Below are positions 37,679 through 48,092 of a stretch of 64,000 bases of DNA, piece after piece. The stretch comes from SAR202 cluster bacterium bin87 (GTDB lineage: Bacteria > Chloroflexota > Dehalococcoidia > Lucifugimonadales > UBA3495): positions 1-64,000 of the forward strand of contig MPNC01000014.1 in NCBI GenBank assembly GCA_002238825.1, in the 5' to 3' direction. Every line of letters starts with the position of its first letter. Position 1 is the first letter of the stretch. The position numbers and the translations under genes were made by a program. Under the pieces are notes generated by a model. It was not told where the DNA came from. It was given only the letters and a program-made list of their open reading frames with translations, and did not search any database.

Positions 37679-37966
37679 TCAGATTGGTCGGAGAGTGAGA
37701 GCGGATACGTCCGTTGCCAATTGTTCCATCACCGCCTGAACCGTGAGTTCAGTGGGCCACGTGAACGGTTCAGGTGAAAGTGTGCCAATCACGAAGTCAC
37801 TGTTGCCGTCAACATGATAGCCCAACTGCCGTGCCCGTTCCCGGGCTTGTGGTGCGAATACGCCTGCGCTGTCTCCCACCAGTAGGAACCCCGCCGGACG
37901 ACGAACCCGCAGGAACCGGGCAAGCCCCAAAGTGCGTCCTGATCCATCGCCCGGCAACGAGGGCAA
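37679..37966 (-). pseudogene. Truncated cytosine-methyltransferase-like fragment
   Basis: TLGLARFLRVRRPAGFLLVGD and RERARQLGYHVDGNSDFVIGTL align with FALRFLRVRRPEMFLLPSV and GRTHGLGYRVYGNDHVIVGML of 40366-40869. The N-terminal half is missing, and a likely continuation lies in another frame upstream of 37966. Confidence 0.5.
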
Positions 37967-38037
37967 AGTGGGCGCGGATGGCGGACATGCGACGCCGCTA
38001 GGTATATCCCCATGACGCAGTAGTGGAGGACCGGAAA

Positions 38038-38226
38038 GTGCCTAAAATAAGTGAAGCCGCGTTACGTGAAGTACGAACTGCGCTTGAACAATATTTGGCC
38101 GAATTGCGAGAGTCTCCGCTCACTGCGGGAACGGTTGGAACTCATTCCAGCGGGGCCAATATGTTCGTCAATTGGCTGGCGGACAACTACACGCCGGGTG
38201 ACGGCCTTCGCAGGCGACGACGCTAA
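38038..38226 (+). CDS. Small protein, SAM-like core-binding domain
   Basis: 62 residues: EAALREVRTALEQYLAELRES, a Ser/Thr-rich turn, then ANMFVNWLADNYTPG and an Arg5 tail. The pattern (helix, TxxTY-like turn, F(V)xWL) is that of N-terminal core-binding domains of tyrosine recombinases, here without a catalytic domain. The GTG at 38038 has GGAGG 8 nt upstream. It precedes the 38243 gene by 16 nt. Confidence 0.5.
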   Translation: MPKISEAALREVRTALEQYLAELRESPLTAGTVGTHSSGANMFVNWLADNYTPGDGLRRRRR

Positions 38227-38242
38227 CTAGTGGGGTGATCAA

Positions 38243-38473
38243 ATGCTAAATGCTCATCAGATCGCAACAATGAACGACGCCCAGATGGACGAATTTCTCA
38301 AAACGCTACTCGTTCGATACTTGAAAAAGAAGCATGGTATGACCAGCCTTGAACTTCTCAATGACCTTCTGAATTTCGCATTGGATGAGGGGATAATCGA
38401 GAACCAAGACAATGATCACCAAAATCTTGTCTTGAACTGTGTTTACCCAGCGCTGACGAAAACTTCAACATAA
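38243..38473 (+). CDS. Hypothetical small helical protein, 76 aa
   Basis: Acidic/helical: MNDAQMDEFLKTLLVRYLKKKHG, LELLNDLLNFALDEGII. ATG 38243, GGGGTG upstream. Probably in an operon with the 38038 gene. No family. Confidence 0.5.
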   Translation: MLNAHQIATMNDAQMDEFLKTLLVRYLKKKHGMTSLELLNDLLNFALDEGIIENQDNDHQNLVLNCVYPALTKTST

Positions 38474-38623
38474 CATGGGCGGGTTGTGTTCAATCCCAGG
38501 GTATTCGACTAGCGGCAAAGCCAAAGGGATCACACGGATAGCGCGACACTATGATGAGCTAGAGCGAGGCTCCAGCCCGTGTCCTTGCCGATAACGCGAA
38601 TGATCCAATGCGAACGGTGTGGT

Positions 38624-39118
38624 TCAACTGAATAGCATGCTCGTAGGCGACAGCGGCTCCAATCTTTCGTGGAATACCTCTAGCGGGAAATGACTTGGCA
38701 ACTCCGTCGCTACAAGGCTGATAGTTTCTAATCCCCTTAGGTTCTCCCGTCTTGACCCGACTTCATTTATCCCAAGTATTATGTCGCCTATCGCCTCGCC
38801 GGGCGAACCGGCTATTACGTAAAACGTCCTTGGTCTACTCCCTGAAGCCGCGTCAACCCGATAAAGCGACAATTTCGGCTTTCCTTCCTCTTCGCTCATG
38901 ACTTGGATTGCGATGTCGTGTTGGGATGGCTTGAAACCGGTCGCGGTGTCTGCCGGTAAATTGACGCCTCTGATATCGCCCCACGGTGCACTACCGATGA
39001 CCCGTCCGGTATGCCCGCCGATGTGGATAATTTCGCCAACCTTGGGTTTATTTGCCACGTCGGATCTGGCGATCACGATGTTGCCGCTGCCATTCCGGTG
39101 AATGTGGTCTTGAGCCAT
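38624..39118 (-). CDS. Hypothetical protein upstream-linked to the TIR gene
   Basis: A 164-residue soluble beta-rich protein (GEIIHIGGHTGRVIGSAPWG, IAIQVMSEEEGKPKLSLYRV). It lies 21 nt downstream of the TIR gene on the same strand, hence likely in one transcript. The order TIR first, then this gene, would fit an effector and an associated sensor or regulator, but nothing in the sequence proves a link. Family not recognised. Confidence 0.55.
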   Translation of the reverse strand: MAQDHIHRNGSGNIVIARSDVANKPKVGEIIHIGGHTGRVIGSAPWGDIRGVNLPADTATGFKPSQHDIAIQVMSEEEGKPKLSLYRVDAASGSRPRTFYVIAGSPGEAIGDIILGINEVGSRRENLRGLETISLVATELPSHFPLEVFHERLEPLSPTSMLFS

Positions 39119-39139
39119 GCTAATCTCCGTTTATTTGAG

Positions 39140-39880
39140 TCAGACTAGGCCAGAAGCCTTGAATTCTTGAAACAACCGCATCGACCACTGGCCTTCCAAT
39201 TGAATGTAAGCCAAGCCCTGGAGGTTGCTAGGTATTTCGACTTGGTCCTCCCGCAGGATCGCCAAACGTCCCGGCCAATTCAGGTTGGCGACCAACGTCT
39301 CGGCGATGGCGTTCTGCCGTGCCCGTTGCTTCCCTTCGATGGTTGTCTCGTCGTGCGTCAGGACGGCAACGTAGAAATCCGAGGCAGACATATTGTCTCG
39401 GAGTTTATCGGGTAAGGTCCTGCCCTGATTGGATTGCTCCATCATCCTGACAGGGTCGAGACCGAAATTGCGGCATGCGTCCTCGACCTGGTCCACGTAA
39501 CCGTTAGGGTCTGTGCCATGAATAATGAACGCCTTCGCCGCGGCATTCGGAACAGGTTGTTGCTGGGGTGGGTCGCCCCCAAGCAAATGCCGGTAGGCGT
39601 CAAGGTATTCCTCGCCGTCATTGGTAATCTCGTATGCGTAAATGCCCTCGGGTGACCAACGGCTCGCTGGATCGCCACCCATAAACGAACGGCTAGCGAT
39701 ATGGCCGGCATGGAACAAGACGACGATATCTTGATGTTCCTGCCCACCAAACCCAGCAAAGTCGAATCTTGAATGTCCGTCCGCTTCTTCCTGTATGGCT
39801 TCGGGGTCCCCGCGCTTTAATCTCGCAAGTCTATCCAACAATCCAAGCAGACGCCGTTGCTGGCTTGGGCTAAGGGTCAT
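39140..39880 (-). CDS. TIR-like (PF10137-type) predicted NADase effector
   Basis: 246 residues. The N-terminal ~110 residues form a helical/beta domain (ARLKRGDPEAIQEEADG, HQDIVVLFHAG). The C-terminal 116-235 is a CAP12/PCTIR-type TIR domain: AFIIHGTDP, MMEQSNQGRTLPDKL, DFYVAVLTHDE, ARQNAIAETL with the catalytic Glu near 194, and EIPSNLQGLAYIQLEG. Such domains hydrolyse NAD+ in CBASS, Pycsar and related abortive-infection systems. No nucleotide cyclase is adjacent, so the trigger is unknown. ATG at 39880 with AGGAG 7 nt upstream. Confidence 0.8.
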   Translation of the reverse strand: MTLSPSQQRRLLGLLDRLARLKRGDPEAIQEEADGHSRFDFAGFGGQEHQDIVVLFHAGHIASRSFMGGDPASRWSPEGIYAYEITNDGEEYLDAYRHLLGGDPPQQQPVPNAAAKAFIIHGTDPNGYVDQVEDACRNFGLDPVRMMEQSNQGRTLPDKLRDNMSASDFYVAVLTHDETTIEGKQRARQNAIAETLVANLNWPGRLAILREDQVEIPSNLQGLAYIQLEGQWSMRLFQEFKASGLV

Positions 39881-40312
39881 TTGTCGGCTCCTCTGCTGCA
39901 ATTCTTTTTTGCCACGTCAATATTAAGTCAATATGGATCGTTGTGCGATGTTCTATGGTTATCATTGATGTCGTCGCGGCGGCGGGGACGACCCCGCGCG
40001 ATTTTCGTGTGCTCATTATAGCCGTGCGGTGGCAGACTCGCCATTTCAGCCCGACCCCAGATCAAACAGCCGCGTCTTATCTTTCTGCAAGTTGGAGTGC
40101 GAAAGCGTGTAAGCAGCATCGATCCACCATAGCGTCGGGTCATATACGGGTCATAGCGGGACGATTGGATTGGGTCGAGGATCCGCTCCGAGCAATTCTC
40201 AATTGGTGGCTGCAAAACGATTCCAGATAGAACGTGCCCACGTCGAGTTTGCCCATCGGCTCCACCGTGTAACCCAGACGGTTCAATTGGCATACCTGCT
40301 CGGCGAAGGCTC
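39881..40312. other. Intergenic with a further methyltransferase-like scrap
   Basis: No intact gene. A minus-strand frame at 40140-40310 contains QLNRLGYTVEPMGKLDVG, weakly like the C-terminal core of the 40366 protein. It is probably a fourth remnant of that family. Confidence 0.35.
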
Positions 40313-40337
40313 GGGCCGGAGCGTGAAGCTCCGGCCC
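40313..40337 (-). terminator. Hairpin downstream of the 40366 gene
   Basis: GGGCCGGAGC, GTGAA, GCTCCGGCCC lies 29 nt after the minus-strand stop. Confidence 0.55.
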
Positions 40338-40365
40338 TTTGAGGCCGGTCGATGTTGCCGGCTGG

Positions 40366-40869
40366 TTATCCCAACGACGCGTCCAGCATCGCGCGAATTC
40401 TGCCGTCTGAGTCCGGATGTCCAAGCATCCCAACTATTACATGGTCATTACCATAAACTCGATAACCCAAGCCGTGTGTTCTGCCCCGCACCGTGTGTAG
40501 GAACTCGTCCGCTTGGGGCAATTCCTGGCGCACCGACGGCAATAGGAACATCTCAGGGCGTCTCACCCGCAAGAACCTGAGGGCAAACGAAAGGGCATCA
40601 GTTTCCTGGCCATCCGGTAAGTTGACGCAGAGCACGTCAAATGGCGGGATCAAATCGTGGCTCGCGATATCGGCTCCAATCAGCGATTGGGTGTCCGCTG
40701 TTTGATGGCGATACACGACCGACAGCTTAGCGTCCGCCCGGTCGAAGTCGCCCAAATCCGCGTATAGCAGCGCCACGCGCGGAATGCCGTCCGGCGCAGG
40801 GCCAGTAGTAGGGCGCACCAGCGCACGGAGCGTGTCTCTGATGGCATCCCAAACGTTCTCATCCATATC
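40366..40869 (-). CDS. Cytosine-methyltransferase-like protein without PCQ motif
   Basis: 167 residues from the ATG at 40869. Its order of strands resembles the first half of C5 methyltransferases: RVALLYADLGDFDRADAKLSV at the SAM-binding motif, then DVLCVNLPDGQETDALSFALRFLRVRRPEMFLL, where a true enzyme has GGPPCQ.FS and RV...P. Then RGRTHGLGYRVYGNDHVIVGM. The catalytic Pro-Cys is replaced and the target-recognition domain is missing. It is either a degenerate relic or a pseudo-enzyme. Relatives lie at 37679 and 36769. Confidence 0.5.
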   Translation of the reverse strand, partial: DMDENVWDAIRDTLRALVRPTTGPAPDGIPRVALLYADLGDFDRADAKLSVVYRHQTADTQSLIGADIASHDLIPPFDVLCVNLPDGQETDALSFALRFLRVRRPEMFLLPSVRQELPQADEFLHTVRGRTHGLGYRVYGNDHVIVGMLGHPDSDGRIRAMLDASLG

Positions 40870-41020
40870 CTCTGTCTCCTCTCGGCAGGCCGTCTCGCTC
40901 ACCTGCCATGCCCCCCAATCGTCAAATTCCCTGAGTTGCGCTGTCAATAATCCCAGCGGCCTCATACGGAGTGATGCGCTTAAAATTTGATGACCTGATG
41001 TCGAATTTCGTCTTATGATA

Positions 41021-41055
41021 GCGAAGGCCCCAACTATTTGCGTTGGGGCCTTCGC
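41021..41055. terminator. 14-bp-stem hairpin
   Basis: GCGAAGGCCCCAAC, TATTTGC, GTTGGGGCCTTCGC, a perfect stem. It lies between the minus-strand 40869 gene and the tRNA-like region. Confidence 0.55.
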
Positions 41056-41159
41056 CGTGTGATTCCCATCATTCGATGGGGAGTCCGACTCTGGATGAAC
41101 GTTTTTGGGAATGAGTCGGGTTTGACAGCGGTCTGGAGTCGTCGTTTAGGGTTGGTGGT

Positions 41160-41228
41160 GTGGGTGGGTTGGTCAGCGGCCGCCGTGAGAAGCCCGTCGC
41201 CCGGGTTCGAGCCCCGGCACCTACACCA
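41160..41228 (+). other. tRNA-like sequence 1 (degenerate)
   Basis: GTGGGTG pairs with CACCTAC, a T arm CCGGG-TTCGAGC-CCCGG is perfect, and ACCA ends the unit. The inner part is ~7 nt too short for a normal D and anticodon arm, and no 7-nt anticodon loop with T33 is clear. Probably a decayed tRNA gene. Confidence 0.35.
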
Positions 41229-41315
41229 CCAGAGGAGGTGTCACCATGACTTGATGACAAAGAGCGGGGCCAGATGACGTGCTTTGCCGGCGCTAATCCG
41301 GCCCCTACCAACAGT

Positions 41316-41384
41316 GGGGGTATTTGGAAGCAGGGAGTGTTGATGGCACCGTCTGCCCGGGTTCGATTCCCGGTACCTCCACCA
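41316..41384 (+). other. tRNA-like sequence 2 (degenerate)
   Basis: GGGGGTA pairs with TACCTCC, T arm CCGGG-TTCGATT-CCCGG, encoded ACCA. Same 69-nt length and same deficit in the middle as sequence 1. A possible loop TTGATGG would give anticodon GAU. Confidence 0.35.
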
Positions 41385-41601
41385 AATGCGGGAGTACAGT
41401 CCATTTGGGCGCGGGGTACCAATCCCGCCTGCGCTGCCGCACCACCATCGTACCACGGCCTGGGCCGCCGAATAATGGATGGAATCAGTGGTTCCCACTC
41501 ACAAAAACGGATACTTGACAGCCGACTACGCCATTGCTCTCTTGGAAAAAAAGAGGGGATCCGGCGGGTCGGAAGATGACCAATAAAGGAGAATAGTCAT
41601 C

Positions 41602-42675
41602 ATGACCAGGGGCAGAGCGTCAATCACACCAGACGGCGAAATTTATTTCGAGGGCGAAGAACGCCCAAACACCCTACCGGATCGCGCGGGCACGCCACCG
41701 CCGCGTCGTGGGCAGACCAAGAAAGAAAAGCAGGACATCATTGGCTTTTTCCAATTCGAGAAGCGGATATCCAACGAGGCCGCCGCGATTGCCTTTGTGG
41801 AGGAAGCCATTTGGGGCGACGACGGGCCATGGTGTCCTCGTTGCGGTGGCGACAACGTGCGCCGCGTTCCCAGTGGCAAACCATCGAGCCATCATTGCCG
41901 CGACTGCAACCGGTTCTTCTCGGTCCGCGTCGGTACGACCATGGAGAGCACCAACCTGCCGCTGCGCAAGTGGTTGCTGGCGATCCATCTGATGCTCACC
42001 GCTCGCAAGGGGATGAGCAGCATCCAACTGTCGAAGCACCTGGAGATTATGCAATCTACGGCGTGGTTCCTGGAACAGCGCATCCGCGAGGCGATGGAAC
42101 AGGGCGATCCCGTGTTTACAGGTATCGTGCAGGTGGACGAAACGTTCGTGGGTGGCAAAGAGAAGAACAAGCATGCCAACAAGAAACTGCATGGTCACTG
42201 GACGGACGGCAAGACGGCGGTGTTCGGCATCCGCGAAGATGCTCCAGCCGGATTTGTCATCGCATTCCCAATCAGTGACACCAACCGGCGCACTCTCCTC
42301 GATGCCGTGGCCGACCACGTGGAAGAAGGGTCGATGGTTTTCACGGACGGCTATCCGGGTTACAACGGATTAAGCGATATGGGCTACGAACATGGGAAGG
42401 TGAACCATAGTATCGGTCAGTACGTAAATGGCTATATCAGCACTAATGGGATTGAAAGCTTTTGGGCACTCGTCAAACGCGGCTACATCGGTATTTTCCA
42501 CTTCATGTCGCCAAAACATCTGCACCGCTATATGGATGAGTTCACGTATCGGCACAACGTCGGACCCGGCAATGGGTTCCGTACCATAGCCGCGGTTCTG
42601 GTACGAATGGTAGGACGGCGGATCACTTACGAGGAGTTGATCGCGACGCCGGAACGCGAGGACGTGCAGCAGTAG
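41602..42675 (+). CDS. ISXO2-like (IS1595-type) transposase
   Basis: 357 residues. An unusual ~55-aa N-terminal extension is followed by a zinc ribbon (WCPRCGGDN, HHCRDCNRFF, residues ~78-100). The ISXO2 DDE/N domain comes next: VQVDETFVGGKEKN (first Asp), VFTDGYPGYNGL (second), HSIGQYVNGYISTNGIESFWALVKRGYIG (Asn/Glu). AGGAG lies ~10 nt before the ATG at 41602. I find no clear inverted ends, so the element may be a single-gene derivative. A strong hairpin follows. Confidence 0.9.
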   Translation: MTRGRASITPDGEIYFEGEERPNTLPDRAGTPPPRRGQTKKEKQDIIGFFQFEKRISNEAAAIAFVEEAIWGDDGPWCPRCGGDNVRRVPSGKPSSHHCRDCNRFFSVRVGTTMESTNLPLRKWLLAIHLMLTARKGMSSIQLSKHLEIMQSTAWFLEQRIREAMEQGDPVFTGIVQVDETFVGGKEKNKHANKKLHGHWTDGKTAVFGIREDAPAGFVIAFPISDTNRRTLLDAVADHVEEGSMVFTDGYPGYNGLSDMGYEHGKVNHSIGQYVNGYISTNGIESFWALVKRGYIGIFHFMSPKHLHRYMDEFTYRHNVGPGNGFRTIAAVLVRMVGRRITYEELIATPEREDVQQ

Positions 42676-42681
42676 AAATTG

Positions 42682-42714
42682 TTCGGCCCGCTCGTTGATT
42701 GCGAGCGGGCCGAA
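42682..42714 (+). terminator. Terminator-like hairpin after the transposase
   Basis: TTCGGCCCGCTCG, TTGATTG, CGAGCGGGCCGAA. 13-bp stem, 7 nt after the ISXO2 transposase stop. Confidence 0.6.
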
Positions 42715-42830
42715 AGTTCAGGCCCCTTCGACATCGCGTGGGGCCATTTACGAGTGTGGAACTGCTATGGGATTAATTCCCACGCACGATCCCACGGGTC
42801 TACCATAGTATTTTAATCCGAGGCGGAACA

Positions 42831-43172
42831 ATGCTCTGGAGTCCCAATATGAACCAGACTAGTCCAAAAGAAGTAGCGAACGCCATCATCACAAACATCA
42901 GTGACATGGAACAGAGACGCGCCCGCAATGCCGACTTCGCCCACGACGTGGAGCCGCTCATAATTGCTGGGTGGGAGGTCGCCAGTGGGCTTGCCTCCAA
43001 GCGAGTGACCCCTGATGTCCCCGTTTATGTGATGAGACACGAACAAGGCGGATATAAGCTTTGGGGAAATTGGACAATGCCACCGTCCAATTCGGTCAAA
43101 TTGGACACCGTGCCGGAAATACTGGCGTTCATGGCGGAAGTCGAGGCGGAACTGGCATCAGTTGGCGTCTAG
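42831..43172 (+). CDS. Hypothetical protein, 113 aa
   Basis: Soluble. PKEVANAIITNISDMEQRRARNA and a Val/Tyr-rich middle (DVPVYVMRHEQGGYKLWGNW), with a C-terminal LDTVPEILAFMAEVEAEL helix. Start at 42831 or the second ATG at 42849, which has GGAG upstream. It overlaps the convergent 43158 gene by 15 nt. Family unknown. Confidence 0.5.
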   Translation: MLWSPNMNQTSPKEVANAIITNISDMEQRRARNADFAHDVEPLIIAGWEVASGLASKRVTPDVPVYVMRHEQGGYKLWGNWTMPPSNSVKLDTVPEILAFMAEVEAELASVGV

Positions 43173-43337
43173 CTCAGCTTCGATTTCATTGGCCGTCTCG
43201 ACCAACAAAGTGGCGACGCCGCCATCTGCTCCTCGGCTCCGCATTTCTCCGCCCAATTGTCGTAGGACATTTGCGACTTTGCGCATCGATGTTTCCAAAC
43301 GTTCTATACGTTGAACTTGGGCGGCGGCGCTTGCCAT
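43158..43337 (-). CDS. Small helical protein, 59 aa
   Basis: Heptad-like QVQRIERLETSMRKVANVLRQLG and a terminal LLVETANEIEAELD helix suggest a short coiled coil. ATG 43337, GAGAGA upstream. Convergent with, and overlapping, the 42831 gene. Confidence 0.45.
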   Translation of the reverse strand: MASAAAQVQRIERLETSMRKVANVLRQLGGEMRSRGADGGVATLLVETANEIEAELDAN

Positions 43338-43642
43338 GACAAATCTCTCTTGCACATTGATCCAGTTACCGGATCTTATCGGCCATAAGGCAACGTACGG
43401 AGAAATCCAACGGTTCAATCCCGTCCACAACCTTCGATAAGATTGGCGCATTGTCCCACGACGCACCTGGTTTGTCGAATTGGCAATCCTCTCGTCACAA
43501 TCCAACTGAGAAGCAAACGCACCGGCGTGTTTTCACCCAGGCTAAGCGCATTTGTCCGTGGTTCGACGACGCTAATGGCCGCTCCTCTGTTGGAGATTAC
43601 GGTCCGGGTGGGCGTTCATAACGGCCTGGATAGGCCCCCGCC
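43338..43642. other. Intergenic, no gene seen
   Basis: Between the small helical gene and the IS630 fragment. No motif or repeat is evident. Confidence 0.35.
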
Positions 43643-43802
43643 CAACCGCTCCAGTTGGGTCCGATCTTCCTCTGACAACCGTACCGCAAATTTCTCCTGA
43701 GCCATGAATGCCGCACCTCCCGCACCGCTGTTTGCCACTCACGATAGCGACCATGGCCGGTTTCTTCTTAGATATGACGATGCCAGGTTGACTGAATACT
43801 AG
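43643..43802 (-). mobile_element. IS630 left-end fragment (second copy)
   Basis: Identical, as far as I can read, to the left ~160 bp of the IS630 element at 22379: CTAGTATTCAGTCAAC end, spacer, and the first 21 codons of its transposase. It is cut after GGAGCGGTTG. It lacks the IS5 insertion present in the other copy. Confidence 0.9.
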
Positions 43803-43885
43803 TGTCGGTATTCCAGTAGCTGTCTCTCGACACGATCGGGCCCGTATTCACTAGGTCGCCGGTCAGCCCGCCAACGCCGCCCCTT
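43803..43885 (-). pseudogene. GLUG-motif protein scrap
   Basis: The minus-strand frame reads [20 protein letters not shown] then SYWNTDT up to the IS630 border. This is the repeat pattern (VGGL.G....I..SYW.T.T) of GLUG-containing surface proteins. It suggests the IS630 landed in such a gene. Confidence 0.4.
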
Positions 43886-44827
43886 CCTGAGGAATTGCCG
43901 CGCCTGTTCCGCAAGTTCTCCCGCACGGCGGACGGCGACACGGCTGGCGACACCGGTCTGGGGCTCGCCATCTGCAAGGGCATCGTGGAGGCCCACGGGG
44001 GCCGCATCCGGGCCGAGAGCGATGGGCCAGGCTTGGGCGCGCGGTTCACCTTCACCCTGCCGGAGGTGCCGGACGCCGAACCCGCGCGTCGTCCTGCCCG
44101 TTCCCGGGGCGACGCGCCGTCTGCGGGAACGGTACTGGTGGTGGACGACGACCCCCTGACGCCGCGGTCGGTGCGGGACGCCCTCTCCGCCGCCGGCTTC
44201 CGGCCGGTGGCGACCGCCGACCCGGATGAGGCCCTGCTCCTGATGGCGGAACACCGCCCGTGCCTGGCCCTGCTGGACCTGATGCTGCCGGAGCGCGACG
44301 GCGTGGAGCTGATGGGGGACCTGCTGGCCGTATCCCGGATCCCGGTGATCTTCCTGTCGGCGTACGGTCGGGACGAGGTGGTCGCCCGGGTGCTGGAGCA
44401 GGGGGCCACCGACTACATCGTCAAGCCCTTCTCGCCCACGGAGCTGGTGGCCCGGGTGCGGGCGGCCCTGCGCCGGTCCGGGGAACCCGAGCGTCCCGAA
44501 CCGGCGGAGCCCTTCGTGCTGGGCGACCTCACCATCGACTACGAAAGACGCCGGGTGATGCTTTCAGGGAACCCGGTGGAGTTGACGCCCACCGAGTACG
44601 ACCTCCTGGCGGTACTGGCGACGGAGGCCGGGCGGGTGGTGACCCACGACCGGCTGCTGAGGCGGGTGTGGAGTCCGGGAAAGCCCGGCAACCTGCGGGT
44701 GCTGCGCACCCACCTGATGCGGCTGCGCCACAAGCTGGGCGAGGACGGCGAGAACCCCAGGTACGTCTTGGCCGAGCCCCGGGTGGGATACTGGATGCCC
44801 GAGGGCGACGCGGGAGAAGGCGGATAG
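43880..44827 (+). pseudogene. Hybrid histidine kinase/response regulator, 5' truncated
   Basis: The frame begins inside the kinase ATPase domain ([11 protein letters not shown], then the G2 box [19 protein letters not shown]). It continues with a receiver domain ([19 protein letters not shown], phospho-Asp in LALLDLMLP, Lys in DYIVKPFSP) and an OmpR winged helix ([37 protein letters not shown]). A kinase, receiver and DNA-binding effector in one chain is unusual. The sensor, HisKA and most of HATPase have been removed. The nearest upstream feature is the IS630 fragment, 80 bp away. Confidence 0.8.
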
Positions 44828-44920
44828 GCGGTCCGGCTCGGCAACGAGGGCTCCTGCTCCACATGACAGCGGGACAATCGAAACTTTCGGATGGCCGGGT
44901 CCGGCCGGCGGCGAAAATGA

Positions 44921-45229
44921 CTAGACACGCCAACGGCGCGGCCAGAGGCGGCAAATGGCCCAGGCGCTGGCCGCACTGGGAAAGGGCAGCAGGACGTACC
45001 CGAGGAGGTCTGCGAAACTCTCTGGGAGCCGGAACGAAAGGCAAACCCAGGCGATGGCAACCGCTACTCCCAGGATGCGGTCACCCACCCCCGCGGCAAG
45101 TCCCTTCTGCCAGGTGATGCCGGCCATTTTCCATCCGCAAAGCCAGGCCGTGAGCAGCGCGGGCACGAGCGTGAGCGCTAGCAGAATGGGCCAGTAGTGG
45201 AAGATTACGAAGAAAAGGGAATCCAACAT
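44921..45229 (-). CDS. Membrane protein, hypothetical (intact copy)
   Basis: 102 residues with three hydrophobic helices (about 5-28, 48-66, 72-92) and a WKMAGITWQKGLAAGVGDR loop. ATG 45229 with AGGTCCCT upstream. A decayed tandem duplicate lies just upstream at 45238-45510. Family unknown. Confidence 0.55.
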   Translation of the reverse strand: MLDSLFFVIFHYWPILLALTLVPALLTAWLCGWKMAGITWQKGLAAGVGDRILGVAVAIAWVCLSFRLPESFADLLGYVLLPFPSAASAWAICRLWPRRWRV

Positions 45230-45237
45230 AGGGACCT

Positions 45238-45510
45238 CTACGTTACCAGCGTACGTTCGCGCCGGGTTTCAAAGGCGCTGTCTGCGACACTTCTGTTGCC
45301 CACGCACGACCGCATGATGAACTTCAGTGTCGTAGCCGGCAGGGGTTCGGCGTCAGGGCGCATATCAGCCAGCCCTGCGGCAAGCCCCTTCCGCCAAGTC
45401 ATGACCGCCATTCTCCAGCCGCAGGCCAGGCCGACGACGATGGCTGGGACGAAGGTGAGCAGCAACCGCAGCCACTACGGGAAGATGAGCAGGGAAAAGT
45501 AGGTTCTCAT
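45238..45510 (-). pseudogene. Decayed tandem copy of the 44921 gene
   Basis: From the ATG at 45510 the frame reads MRTYFSLLIFP, an in-frame TAG, then WLRLLLTFVPAIVVGLACGW and RMAVMTWRKGLAAGLAD. This matches the intact neighbour, including the CGW(R/K)MA..TW.KGLAAG block. The second half then diverges. Confidence 0.75.
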
Positions 45511-45841
45511 CCGATTGACTGCTTCCGTGACACCGAGTTCGTCGGCCGTGCCGCGGGAGCAAGCGGTATCACATGCGCCAGTCGTTGGCCGGCAGGGTCC
45601 GAATGTCCATGCTCGTTTTCTGTACATCGGGGCGGAACTGGTGAGTCAATTGCCCGGCCGCCGTGGAAATGGCCTAATTGCAGGCGGAAACGCCCCCAGG
45701 CGCGTTTTCGCGGCCTTGGTGTCATTCACGGGTTTAAACTGAGCCAAAAATCACGGGTTGGAATTGAGCCACCTCGATAGCGAAGGCATCATCGCCAGAC
45801 CTTTGGCGGAGGTGCCGGGAAGATTGCTAAGAGGTGGAGAA

Positions 45842-47859
<2,018 letters not shown>

Positions 47860-48014
47860 CCAAATCGCTGAACAATAACCAAGTGGCTCAATTTTAAACC
47901 GTAAAAACGGCTCATTTCCAACCCGTCATTGACATTGGGGCCAATGTCTCTTCGGGAGTGGAAAAGGCGCCACAGAACGCCATTCGGGCAAAAGCGATGG
48001 GTTCGTAACGAAAC

Positions 48015-48040
48015 AGGCCGCCCCGTAGTCGGGGCGGCCT
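48015..48040 (-). terminator. Hairpin after the small Cys-rich frame
   Basis: AGGCCGCCCCG, TAGT, CGGGGCGGCCT, with GTTTCGTT following on the minus strand. Confidence 0.55.
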
Positions 48041-48092
48041 GCTCTTCTCCTGATTTCTGGATCGCCTGCCCGAGCCGCCTACTCGAACAATC

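Noticed and set aside
41324-41400. tmRNA 3' end
   Set aside because: The ACCTCCACCA end resembles tmRNA, but there is no upstream tag-coding sequence or matching 5' half; a decayed tRNA explains it better.
29000-43500. CRISPR array
   Set aside because: Direct repeats in the window are two or three copies (39-bp tandem, 36-bp tandem, 12-bp iterons). None has regularly spaced variable spacers, and no cas gene was seen.
45197-45502. 101-codon plus-strand frame
   Set aside because: Antisense to the decayed tandem duplicate, whose homology to the adjacent intact gene is clear.
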